A stretch of 64,000 nt of DNA from Apteryx mantelli. Taxonomy: Eukaryota; Chordata; Aves; Apterygiformes; Apterygidae. Each line of letters starts with the position of its first letter. Position 1 is the first letter of the stretch. The DNA is taken from assembly GCF_036417845.1 (NCBI RefSeq), contig NC_089982.1:70011684-70075683 (forward strand), given 5' to 3'. The notes under the pieces are model-generated. The model was not told the origin of the DNA and ran no database searches. It worked only from the letters and a program-made list of their open reading frames with translations. Position numbers and translations under genes: made by a program. Shown here one piece after another: positions 54,545-64,000 of the stretch.

Positions 54545-56371
54545 TTATATTGAACTATTTGTGTAATTACATTGCAGTTTAAGGCCTTGTATTTCAGAGC
54601 CACTTAGAATTTGCTGGAAGGCGAAGGTGGTGGCATCACAGAGGACATCAGCATGGGCAGATCTGTGGACAGTGCTGTGCTGTAAGATATTGGGCGCCTT
54701 CATATACTGGGTTGGTCTGCCAGCTACCCACATACTGGGTATCACATCATCTTCCTGGCCCAGGGTAGAGACTGAGTAAAAACACCAGTAAAGTTAAATA
54801 AACAATTAAGTGGGTGGTATGAGTTAGGAATTGGTTTTGCTGCCTTACTGAGTCCCCTTCATGCTAAAATTGTAACAGTGCTCCAGACCCATCAAAACAT
54901 CCCAACTGCCTTTTAAATCTTACTGGGATTTTGTTATTTATTTTAGTGCTTCTGAAGAAGACAGACTATTAGTACCTGTTGCAAAAGCAGCCTCAACAAA
55001 TTTCTGTTCCTCTCGTAATCCTGCTAACCTTCTAGGGCCAAAATGGGAGAGGTGTAGGCTATGGTAACAGAGGTTCCTTATTATAGCTGTAGCTTGTCTT
55101 TGGCTGATAACATTTCCTCTGAAATTAGGCCGCTGACTGCCAAACATGTGCTGGTCTTGCTGAACATGTGATGCATCATTTTCATTTCTTTCCTCACACA
55201 GAGCATGAACATACACTGCTGGAGAAGGGTGTTCAGTAATGCATTTGTCCAAGTTATGTAACCTGGTTGTTTAGTGAATGCTATGGTTTGGGTCTGCTTT
55301 GTAAATTAGGAGTACTTTAAGTAGAATTTTTCAACAATAAAACTGATTTTATAAGAATACTGAACGGAAGTAGAATTTACTCCATAAAACATTGGTTTTC
55401 ATTGGTCTCTAAATAAAAACAATGTGAAGAGAGCCAGAAAAATAAATATTTGGGCAAAAGTTGTTAAACTCAGAGGCTTAAGGTGAGGTATAAGTCCTTA
55501 TGTAGTTATCTAAATAAGTGGCCTTCAAACATGCTGAATATCTGCTTACTCAAGTAACTTTCTTTACTGAGTGTTCCGCACATTTCAATGATAAAACTAG
55601 TTATTTGGATACATAAAATATGGTTATAGGCACTTCTGAAAATACTAGGCCTTTATAATACTACTTTTGTGAAGAGATATTTTCAAATAAAAATGAAGGA
55701 ATTTTTATATATCTTGACATGTTCTTTTAACACTTCAGATCTCTTTCCGAAAAGATGTTATTATTTCTTCAAAGAGCTTTTCACAACAATAGAGTTACAA
55801 AACCTGGTGGTTTGACTATGAGTAATTGACTGCAAAATAATTTTTTATCATTAATTTAGATGATAACTTCTTTCATTGATTTAAAGAAATTCTTCCATTA
55901 TCTGCAATTTCTGTAACTAAAAAGTTGGTATGTGTTCACTATGGTAGTTATATTCTAAAAATGACATGTTTAATTGCATATTCTTTTCACTGAAATATTC
56001 ATTACTTGTGACCTGAAAATTGGTTGAATGCTTGTGAGAATTCTGATACTTCATAAAAAAGCAACTTTTCCATCCATTTAACCATTTTAAATTTTGTTTT
56101 CATTTTAGTACTGTTCCATCCTACATTATTTTTACTTGATTTCAGATAGAAACAAGATTTGGCAGAGGTCTGAACACCATTAATCTGTCATAATATTATT
56201 TTTCAGGTCACCTGAAAGCACTATTACTTAGATTGTTTCCTTTCCTTTCAGAGGCTGCAATGAAACCTTCATCTTGCAGGTAATCATTTTTTCATCTACT
56301 AGCATCCTATAAACTTCACTTTTCTCACTTCTTTACCTTCTGGGGTTTGATAATTTCTGTTTTAACACCAT
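54545..56371 (-). CDS. Unrecognised three-exon gene candidate (182 codons)
   Basis: Three minus-strand blocks join in frame: 56371-56337 (ATG with G at -3 and G at +4, then an AAG|gtaaag donor), 55262-54976 (CAG acceptor, CAG|gtacta donor) and 54771-54545 (tttttactcag acceptor, TAA stop). Leftover bases match at both joins (2+1 and 1+2). The product begins MVLKQKLSNPRR. It has a His/Arg-rich middle (LCYHSLHLSHFGPRRLAGLR) and a second part with VIPSMWVAGRPTQYMKAPN. No signal peptide or membrane segment is seen, and I do not recognise the family. It lies between CLRN2 (stop 56903) and LAP3 on the same strand. A minus-strand AATAAA lies at 54192-54187. The weak point is the poor pyrimidine tract before 55262, so the first exon is the least certain. 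Alternatives are a CLRN2 read-through 3' exon or a non-coding transcript. Confidence 0.5.
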
Positions 56372-56898
56372 TTCACACATACTTATCCCTGTGTTTCTCC
56401 TAAACTTTAGCTTCACAGATACTGAAGTTCTCTTTTCCAGTGCTGTGGCACATCATCAGCCATATCTTATGTAGTCCTCTCAAATTTTGCAGCTAATTTT
56501 GAGAAAGTAATTGGCAAATGTCCATTCTTTCTGTTTTCAAATAATGCTATATTATCAAAGATTTATGATACATATATTTATTTTAAACAAAAAAGATATT
56601 TCACCACAGTTTTCTAAAATATCTCAGATGCAAATTTTGTAAAAACTACAGTGGATAGCATATATTCACTGCATATATTGGTCAGTTTTGAAAACAATGA
56701 TATTTCTAGCATTTCTTTTTCCCACACTCAACATTAATTGCTGGTACTGTAGACTGAACTTAAAAAATACTGAAGATTTTTGCAAGTGGCATCTGTACTG
56801 ATGATTGCACCAAAATTGTCCATCCAAATCAAAAGCTGAAGAGCTAAGGAGCTGTTTCTATTGTGACAGTTCACTTCATCAAAGTACTTTTGTGTAGA

Positions 56899-56904
56899 TT
56901 TATT
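56899..56904 (-). terminator. CLRN2: AATAAA overlapping the CLRN2 stop
   Basis: The tandem stops TAATAA followed by ATC create AATAAA at the end of the CLRN2 frame. A further minus-strand hexamer lies near 56577-56582 and is the likelier cleavage signal, since one at the stop would leave almost no 3' UTR. Confidence 0.35.
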
Positions 56905-59830
56905 AGTACATGATATCTTCTGGTGCAACATTTGCTTCTTCTGTTTTAGTCTTAATTTTAGGGAAATTAATCCCACTTACGGCCATTAGCAACAAATTTA
57001 CTGCGTGTGCTGTGGCACTTGCCACACAAAGCCAAAAACAGTCTTCAAACTGTTCTTCTAAGATTACAAACTGAAAGACATTTTCCCGAAAATTGGCAAT
57101 TCTTTCTGTGAGGTGATGAAGTTTTACAGCAGCCATAAAGCTGGTGACTGCAAGTACTATAAATCCACCTGCAATAAAATGAGAAAGTATTCACTATTGT
57201 TGTCAAAACAAGCCAGACATTTTGGTTGTGCTTCAGAAAAGCTTATTAAATACATAAGGATTATACAGAATAGGGATAGACTTAAGGCATGGCTTAAACA
57301 CCTTCAAAATGCTTAGTCTTCATTATATGACTAAACATTATAGCAGTGCTTAAATAAAGTCCTTTTATAGTGATATGGAGGCTAAAGACTGGCATTGCAG
57401 CTCCTGTAAAATGTTGACTAGACAGGCGACTGAAACACCATCTGACAGTTCTGTTTTGATAAATGAGAATTCACCGCTAACTTCATTTTATTTATAAGTT
57501 TTTAAGTCAAGGAGATACATCATAAGGCAAGAGAAGAAAGTTTTACTTTTAAAATTGTATATTCATGTGACTGGTGGAAAAATATTTGTAAATGATTTTA
57601 CCTGCAAGGAAATTCCAAAGACATACTCCTGCTGGACCTTTAATAGCCCGGTAGGGAACTTTGATTGCGTTAAGAATGCAGAATCCAAAACTGACCAGAG
57701 AAAAGAAAAGGGCCACACAAAGGAACATTATAATCATCACATGCAGGCCTGTATTCAGCTTTTTCACCATATGTGGGAAAACTGGCAAGAAAAAGAATAA
57801 TTTATTCAGCATGTAATTTTTCTTGACAACAGTAAAACATCACACTGTACTCATGCTACAAGCTCAAACTATCCTCAAATGAGTTTTTACAGATGCAATC
57901 AATTCAGTTAGTTACACACATCTTAGTTCACGAGGCTTTAATTTATTTGTCACTACATCAAAAAAGCAAAGATGTTCTGCCACAGGAACAATCCTTCGCA
58001 CAGGACCTGGGAGCGAGGAGTAAAGGTTCGCTCCCTTCTGTTCTTATTTTCTCATGTGATTCTTCTTTCTCGCTCTTCCTTTCTTTATTTCTGGCTCCAG
58101 TGCGATCTACTGTGTATTCATATTCATATTTCCTAATCCCACAGGTTTCCACTTTCAAGTTCCCTTCTTGGCTTCTCATCCAGTGTTTGTGCCCCTTCAG
58201 TGCTCTTCTGGTCATCTGAGTGTTTTAGTTACATTTGTCTGAAGCTTGCAAAGTCCCGTGGGCAGGGCTGGCTTTAGGTTCTGTGAGGCGCTATATTCAC
58301 GTATTCTGGTGTACACGAGCTCCTTCTCAGCAGCCTGTTGCTTGCCTGCCCCTATGAATGGCGACTTTCTTAATCTGTTTTTGTTTTCATAGCCAGAGTT
58401 CCTTAGTTGGAGGGCCAAATCAGCCAGCAGCAGGGAGCTGGGGAGCACCTGAGCATTCAGTTTATCCTGCAGCTCTTTAGTAACAAAACCGGAGGAAACA
58501 TGAGTAGGAATTGGAGCTGACATGCTGACAGGAAAGACATAAGCTGATCAAGAAGAGTGATCAGGAAGTTAAGCCTTGCACACTCAAAAATGTTTTGAAG
58601 GCCCAACTGCCTAATTATATTACTAAAAAGAAGATACATCATATTATAAACAAATAAACAGATCTGAGTTCTAGCAGATTATTCAGGAAGCTTCATACTG
58701 TACAAACTTCATGCAGAAATTCAAGACGCTACCTTTTGAGTAACTCATTCTGGGATAGCAGTGAGCCAGGATAGAGAGATGAACCTGTGGGAAACTAATT
58801 GATTTTCTGTGGGTAATTTTTTCAGCCAGCTTAGCTTCCTGAACTACTTTAACACGCAGCTACATTCCAGCGCTGCTGCAAAGGATGGGGCAAGGCAGCA
58901 TAGCTGTGGGTCAGGGAGAGGGTGAGACTTAACCTACAGTGGTTTAAGTTTCCGTGGATCGCCCCACCAAACTACAGATCTTCAGTGCAAAATATTATTT
59001 GCAGTACAGCACAGGATATATGAAAACTCAAAGTCATCCAAAGTACAGATCAACATCTGAGTACTTTTGAGATGTTAGGACAGCTGGAGAAATACATAAA
59101 TGAGATCAGCTGAATAAATCTCTAGTTCTTAGGGGGAAAAAAAAGAGGGAGGAGTTTAACAGAGAAGGCAACGACAGAGATATTGCAGAGAACACTTGGC
59201 ATGGGAAGGATTCAGGTAAGGGGAAACCATGACTTATGGGGGCATCTCCAAGTCATACTTCTTTCTATAGCTCTGTCTGAGATAGATACAGTGAGCTCCA
59301 CTCCATCCAAAAGACTAAAAGGAAAACCTCTGTCTAGCCCTAGGGATTTTTTTATCTTGATTCCAGGACTGCATCTGAGAACATAAGCAAAACAAAATCT
59401 AGCCTGAAAAGATGTAGATTTTACATTCACACTCAGATCCCAAGACCACAAGTGGGCCACAAATATAAATTTAATAATAATGATTTGCATTCTACACGTT
59501 CTGTAAACAAAAAGAATAGGGTGCCTTTAAAGTTGAGCTAGACATTAGATTAAAGATGCAACCAAAATTGTACTTACTTGTGAATTTGGAAGGACGCCCA
59601 CCCAACCCACACTGGCGGATTTTGCCGCCCTGAAAGAGTCCATAGTGAATTTCTCCAATGAACTTGACCAGTTCTGGATCTGTGGCATTGACTAAATCGA
59701 CTCCTGTTTTGCAAAGGATCTTTCCAGTCATCCACTTTGGGGTCCCCATTGCAACAACAGTCAAGATAAACGACGCAAAACTTACTATAGAAGCCAGGGC
59801 AAATAAAGTCTTTTTAAAACAGCCAGGCAT
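56903..59830 (-). CDS. CLRN2: CLRN2, clarin-2, complete (3 exons, 232 aa)
   Basis: Four-pass membrane protein of the clarin family; in mammals and fish clarin-2 is needed for hair-bundle maintenance and hearing. Minus-strand exons 59830-59578, 57781-57602 and 57168-56903 join in phase to 699 nt, exactly the human length of 232 aa. Exon 1 has MPGCFKKTLFALAS, then a hydrophobic segment (about residues 9-29), the family motif GKILCKTGVDLVNATD with an N-glycosylation site at Asn48, and IRQCGLGGR. Exon 2 holds the second and third membrane segments (GLHVMIIMFLCVALFF, then VPYRAIKGPAGVCLWN). Exon 3 holds the rest, from GGFIVLAVTSF through HLTERIANF, ending EDIMY. The stop is doubled (TAATAA). No CpG island precedes it, fitting a tissue-restricted gene. 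Intron 1 carries an unexplained open frame. Confidence 0.97.
57958..58523 (-). other. Two abutting unrecognised open frames in CLRN2 intron 1
   Basis: On the minus strand a 103-codon frame (58523-58212, MSAPIPTHVSSGFVTKELQ...) ends where an 85-codon frame in another phase begins (58215-57958, MTRRALKGHKHWMRSQ...). Both read as plausible hydrophilic protein, and codon use is not extreme. A pyrimidine-rich stretch ending in CAG lies just above the first ATG. I do not recognise either product. Options are an old retrocopy with one frame change, an alternative exon of a minus-strand transcript, or chance. No clear poly(A) tail or target duplication was seen. Confidence 0.3.
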
Positions 59831-60429
59831 CCTAGTGGTTTCAAGGAATCATCTCCAAGGCCTCTCCGCAGTAATTAGGTATGTTTCCCATTTTTTCTGA
59901 TGCTCAAAAATCCGCAAATGAATAGTAAGTATTTCAAAATACACCTCATTGTATTTTGAAGCTCCAGAAATTAAAATGAACAGGTAAAAATCAAGTCCAA
60001 AAATATATTTTGCTGCGACATCTTGAAATGGTTGCAGCTAACAGCTTTGTCACGCTGTAGCGTGGTGGTGCTTGTTTCTGAAGGAAGTAATCCTATAGCT
60101 ATTGCATGACTAATGTTTCATCAGAAGTTTAATTGTCCTGCTCAAATGACATCAAGTTCTTTACCACAACCACATGGGAAGAAAACTAGGAGCAGAATCC
60201 ATATATTTTTTTTAATTGCTAAAAAGCTGTCATAACTGTTGTGTATAAGGGACAAGGCATTAAAAAAAATAATAATTTGGCCTCAGAACTGTGCGGACAC
60301 CTCAGCTGTATCGGGTTACTTTCCCTTGGTGCTTCCTCCGCCCCGTCTCTCTAAATACCACTGCTGTCAGAGCTGCTAAAACCGTTCATAAACCGCCGCG
60401 AGATGTCGGTGCGCTCGCTAAGCCTGTTA
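59831..60429. other. CLRN2-QDPR divergent intergenic spacer
   Basis: Between the divergent CLRN2 start (59830) and the QDPR CpG island. AT-rich on the CLRN2 side with no CpG island, so the two genes probably do not share one bidirectional promoter although their start codons are only 1.0 kb apart. Confidence 0.6.
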
Positions 60430-61430
60430 ATTGAGGCACGCAAATGACGTTTTCCGACGTGAATCCCCAGACAGCACCAGCTCCGCGCCCGGGGAAGCTC
60501 GGGCCTGGCCCGCGCCCTGCGGCGGGGCCGAGATGCTCGGAGCAACCGAGCTGGCAGCGCCGCCGCATAGCACTAAGGGAGCCGGCGGCAACTGCGCATC
60601 TATAGCTGCTGCCGCTGCTCAAGGCCGCAGACACCTCTGCGGCCGCTAATTTGTTAATCCGCGCAGCAGCGCCGAGGCCGGTAACACAGCGCTCCGCGGC
60701 GGCGCCCCGCTGCCGCCGTTACCGGCCGGCGGCGGCCGCCGGGCCCGCCCTCGCCGTAACGGCCAAGCCGGGGCGCCGGCAGGGCGCATGCGCTGGCGAG
60801 GGCGGGGCGGGGCGGAGCGGAGCGGGACCGGGACCGGCGGGCAGCGAGCGAGCATGGCGGCGGCGGCGGGCAGGGTGCTGGTGTACGGGGGCAGAGGCGC
60901 CCTGGGGTCGCAGTGCGTGCAGTACTTCAAGTCGCGGAACTGGGTAACCGCAGAGGCGGCGGGCTGTTGCGGGGCCGGGCGGCGGCGTGGCGGGCGGCGG
61001 GGGCAGCGGGGCGCCCCTCGGCGGAGCCGTGGCGAGGGCGGGTAACCCCGGGGTGAGGGGCCGGAGTGCGGCGGCAGCGATCTGCCGAGAGCGGCCCGCG
61101 CCGCGCCGCGGGGGAGCGGCGCCTCCGTGCGGGCCGGCTGACGCGCCCTTCTCTCGCCGCCTTAGTGGGTGGCCAGCATCGACCTGGCCGCCAACGAGGA
61201 CGCCAGCGCCAACGTGGTGGTGCGGCCGACGGACTCCTTCCCCGAGCAGGCGGAGCAGGTGGGTGCGCGGCGCGGCGCGGCCGTTGGGCGCCCGCGCGGG
61301 GAGGGAGGGCGCTGGGGCGCCGCTTCCCGCCGCCACTCGTCGCTGCGGGGGGAGTCGCCGCGTCCCGGCCCGCGGGAGGCCGGGGCTGGCGCGGGGTTTG
61401 CCTGGGAGCCTGGACGTTACCTGCCGCTTT
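60430..61430 (+). promoter_or_regulatory. QDPR: CpG-island promoter of QDPR
   Basis: About 1 kb of CpG-dense sequence surrounds QDPR exons 1-2. A GCGCATGCGC palindrome at 60784-60793 fits an NRF1 site, and tandem GC boxes (GGGGCGG) follow at about 60800-60815, 40-70 bp upstream of the ATG. No TATA box is seen. Multiple overlapping open frames in the island are composition effects. Confidence 0.8.
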
Positions 61431-63990
61431 AAAATATGAATGCTGAAATGAAAGCGCAGTTCTCGGTTATGTCTCTTCTTGTTACCTGAAGAGTTCTGTG
61501 GGCTGAGCCGCATTCCTGTAGTCGGGATGAATTAGGACGTCGTAAACCGCAACGCTTCTTTTTGGTGTCCTAACACTTAAATCTGTTGTGTGTAGTATTC
61601 TCCAAGCACTGCAGACCCTCGTGGGATTCCTAGGAAATGTTTTCCACAACGGTAAATGTGGCAAAACCAAGGCCTGAATATTGTTTTGCTTTATTTTCAG
61701 CAGTTGAAATCATTTTTATTTAACTTTGAACTTGTTCCTCTTATTGATAAAGTAAATGTTTTGGCTACTGATTCAGTTTGTGTCCACACAGCTCTTCAGG
61801 CTTTTGAAGTGTAATCTAGAATGTTTCCAATGTATTTTTCATTGTTGAACCTTTATGAAAGCCAATGGACTTTTTTTTTCCTTTAAGAGAGATGGATTGT
61901 TTGCTTTTTTACTGTGACAGACAAAATTCATTACCAACTGTGAAGTCTCATATTTGGAACAGGGAAAAGATACTGAATGTCTGTGTGACTTAATCACTAA
62001 TTGTTGCTGTCTGGATAGAAGCGTCATCAATAAGGAGGCTATTCTTTAGTTGTTATGTTCTTGTACCATCATCAAAAATGTCATAGAAATAGTTCTGGTC
62101 AGACCTGGAGTTTCATTTTGCGTGCTCTTAAATAGCACAGTACCCAGAGAAGAACCTGTCAAAAAGTAAGTCACAAGTAAATTTTTTTGTTTATGACATA
62201 GTAAGAGTCAGATTTTTCAGTCCTGTTCAAATCAGTTATTTCCACTGACATCACACACTCAGATATTCAGCTGTAGTTATTTTTCAACATTATGGTTTTG
62301 TTTTGGATTGGTAGATAAAAAAATGTTAATTTTCTGCATCTGTTTAAATTGCTATGTGTTGTGTTAACTCAACTGTGTAAATGGAAGAAAAAAAAAACAA
62401 TCCTTAAAAGCAGCCTTGTTATTTAATCCTTTATCAGTCCAGTATTTTCAGAATGTTTTTGTTCTTTATGTTGAAGGTGACAGCAGAGATTGGAAAACTC
62501 CTTGGTGAAGAAAAGGTGGATGCGATCTTGTGTGTAGCAGGAGGATGGGCTGGAGGCAGCGCCAAAGCTAAATGTAAGCCTTTGGCACATGCATGCTAGT
62601 GAACACATGAATGAAATCTGAGAGGAATCCTTAAGAATCATGGCAATAAAGATCTTTCTTTCTGAGCACAGAAGAGGACATGAGCCTAATAGTACAAAGC
62701 AGCTCAATCACAACGCAGCTTAGCGCTTCTGAGAATTACAACAGTTTGTTAAATTTGCAGAGTGCTTGGCATTCCCAGTAATACTTTTTGATGCCCCATT
62801 TTTCATCAGTAGGTCTTGAAGCATTTTGTAAAGGAGTTTATTGTCTGTGAACTAACTTTTGCAAAGGTTTTCTATGACAGGCAAGTTATGTAAGACAGGG
62901 GCTGGGTAGAACACTGACGTTCTGTTTCCTAATTCACTGCTTTATCCATAAGGCCTCAGTTGCATCCTGCAGTTCTGTGAGCTGTTACTGCACAACACAG
63001 TATTGACAGGAGCTGTGTAATGACCTGAGATTGTGTTAGGAAAAAAAGTTCTAAGTTTAGTAAAGCTTTTAAATGCATAATATTCAGAATGGAATTTTAT
63101 ACCTTACCGCTAATGAAGAGACACATAAACATAGTCTTGCTTTCCATCTAGAGTAAATCCAATAAAATGTATCCTTTTCCTCCCCCTTCCCAATTCAGAC
63201 ATTCCAGGCATAGATTTCTTTTTAAAGAGAGACAATGGGAAGACAGACACACAGCAGTGAATATGTTTGTGTAATTGCATTATAGTGGATTGTTATTCAT
63301 ATGCACGCTATTTTGAATAAAGTAATTTATCATAACAGTAATTTATAGTAATGTTATTGGTAGGATAGCAGGATATCTTGGGATCAGGTGGTCAGCTTGT
63401 CTGCTTTATGTTATTGAGGTAGATACTTGTGCTTATTCCATATTTTGTTAAGGAAATCTTCCTACTGTACGCTAAAACCTTTGACATGCCTAAGCATTGC
63501 TTTTCCTCTTTCCCCGGTGAATATTGATAATAAAAAACAGTGTTTGGCACTCAGACAAATGACTGTTCAAATTCTGCTTTCATTTGAATTTACTGTTGTT
63601 GTCGTTTTTTTAATTTCTGGTAGTGAGAAGGCGGGTAATTACCAAAAATATATGCTGTAGAGCAAGGACTCAGAGCCCAAAGAAGAGGAAGACATGAAAT
63701 ACATGAAATGATATTTTACCTGAAGTAGAAGTAGAAAATGGTAGAAAGCATGTTTTCGTAGTAGTGTTGAACTTGGTGTGATAGGAAGGAAATTAGAGTT
63801 AGAAGACTTCTATCTTGTAGTTACTTTTGCTAATTCTCTTCTTAATCAGCATTATACAAAAATTGTGATTTGATGTGGAAACAGAGTGTTTGGACGTCCA
63901 CTATTTCCAGTCACCTAGCCACAAAACATCTGAAAGAAGGAGGCCTCTTGACTTTGATGGGAGCACAAGCTGCTTTATCTGGAACGCCAG
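60854..63990 (+). CDS. QDPR: QDPR, dihydropteridine reductase, 3'-partial (exons 1-4)
   Basis: Cytosolic short-chain dehydrogenase/reductase that uses NADH to regenerate tetrahydrobiopterin from quinonoid dihydrobiopterin, supporting Phe, Tyr and Trp hydroxylases. Exons 60854-60943, 61166-61258, 62477-62573 and 63850-63990 join in phase. They encode about 140 of the usual 244 or so residues. Exon 1 ([20 protein letters not shown]) carries the glycine-rich NADH-binding loop. Exon 2 reads [20 protein letters not shown]. Exon 3 has [16 protein letters not shown], and exon 4 has [20 protein letters not shown]. The Tyr-Lys active-site exon lies beyond the window. The start was chosen by homology and because it is the first ATG in the CpG island that opens this frame. 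It diverges from CLRN2, whose start lies about 1 kb away on the other strand. Confidence 0.97.
62805..62965 (+). mobile_element. Ancient MIR-like SINE in QDPR intron 3
   Basis: AGTAGGTCTTGAAGCATTTT GTAAAGGAG, followed about 85 bp on by GGGCTGGGTAGAACACTGAC and then TTCACTGCTTTATCCATAAG GCC, matches the amniote MIR-like tail (tctcaaagcactttacaaag ... gctttatccactaggcc). The central segment is eroded. Sense orientation relative to QDPR. Confidence 0.6.
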
Positions 63991-64000
63991 GTAAAATGCA

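Noticed and set aside
60719-61513. 264-codon minus-strand frame across QDPR exons 1-2
   Set aside because: Antisense of the QDPR CpG island; composition artefact.

Overview
The window is vertebrate nuclear DNA, almost certainly from a bird. The evidence is intron-split genes with GT-AG junctions, sparse repeats dominated by fragments of the avian/reptilian LINE CR1, compact CpG-island promoters, and a gene order known from amniotes: FAM184B - MED28 - LAP3 - CLRN2 - QDPR (the block on human 4p15 and chicken chromosome 4). Exons were placed by hand from conserved protein sequence, splice consensus and codon phase. The species was not determined.

Layout: 3.4-30.2 kb holds the plus-strand FAM184B gene without its first exon(s). 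31.9-34.1 kb holds MED28 (minus strand, four exons, complete, 181 aa). 35.3-52.1 kb holds LAP3 (minus strand, thirteen exons, complete, 520 aa, all metal-binding and catalytic residues present). 54.5-56.4 kb holds an unrecognised, phase-consistent three-exon minus-strand reading frame of 182 codons. 56.9-59.8 kb holds CLRN2 (minus strand, three exons, complete, 232 aa). 60.85 kb to the window edge holds exons 1-4 of QDPR (plus strand). MED28, LAP3 and QDPR start in CpG islands; CLRN2 does not.

The genes are not an operon and do not form one pathway. FAM184B is a coiled-coil protein of unclear role, MED28 a Mediator head subunit, LAP3 a leucine aminopeptidase, CLRN2 a four-pass hair-cell membrane protein, and QDPR recycles tetrahydrobiopterin. 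Conserved synteny explains their grouping.

The main oddities are these. (1) A homology-supported middle exon of FAM184B carries an in-frame stop and a frame change, and skipping it keeps the frame. (2) An unrecognised spliced gene candidate lies between LAP3 and CLRN2. (3) An unrecognised reading frame lies inside CLRN2 intron 1. (4) LAP3 lacks the internal methionine that would start a cytosolic form. (5) Promoter structures include a 19-bp inverted repeat at LAP3 and NRF1-type palindromes at MED28 and QDPR. Repeats include CR1 pieces, two ancient MIR-like SINEs, an L3-like tail, one solo-LTR-like fossil and several simple repeats. I found no CRISPR array, tRNA, rRNA or clearly new multi-gene system.
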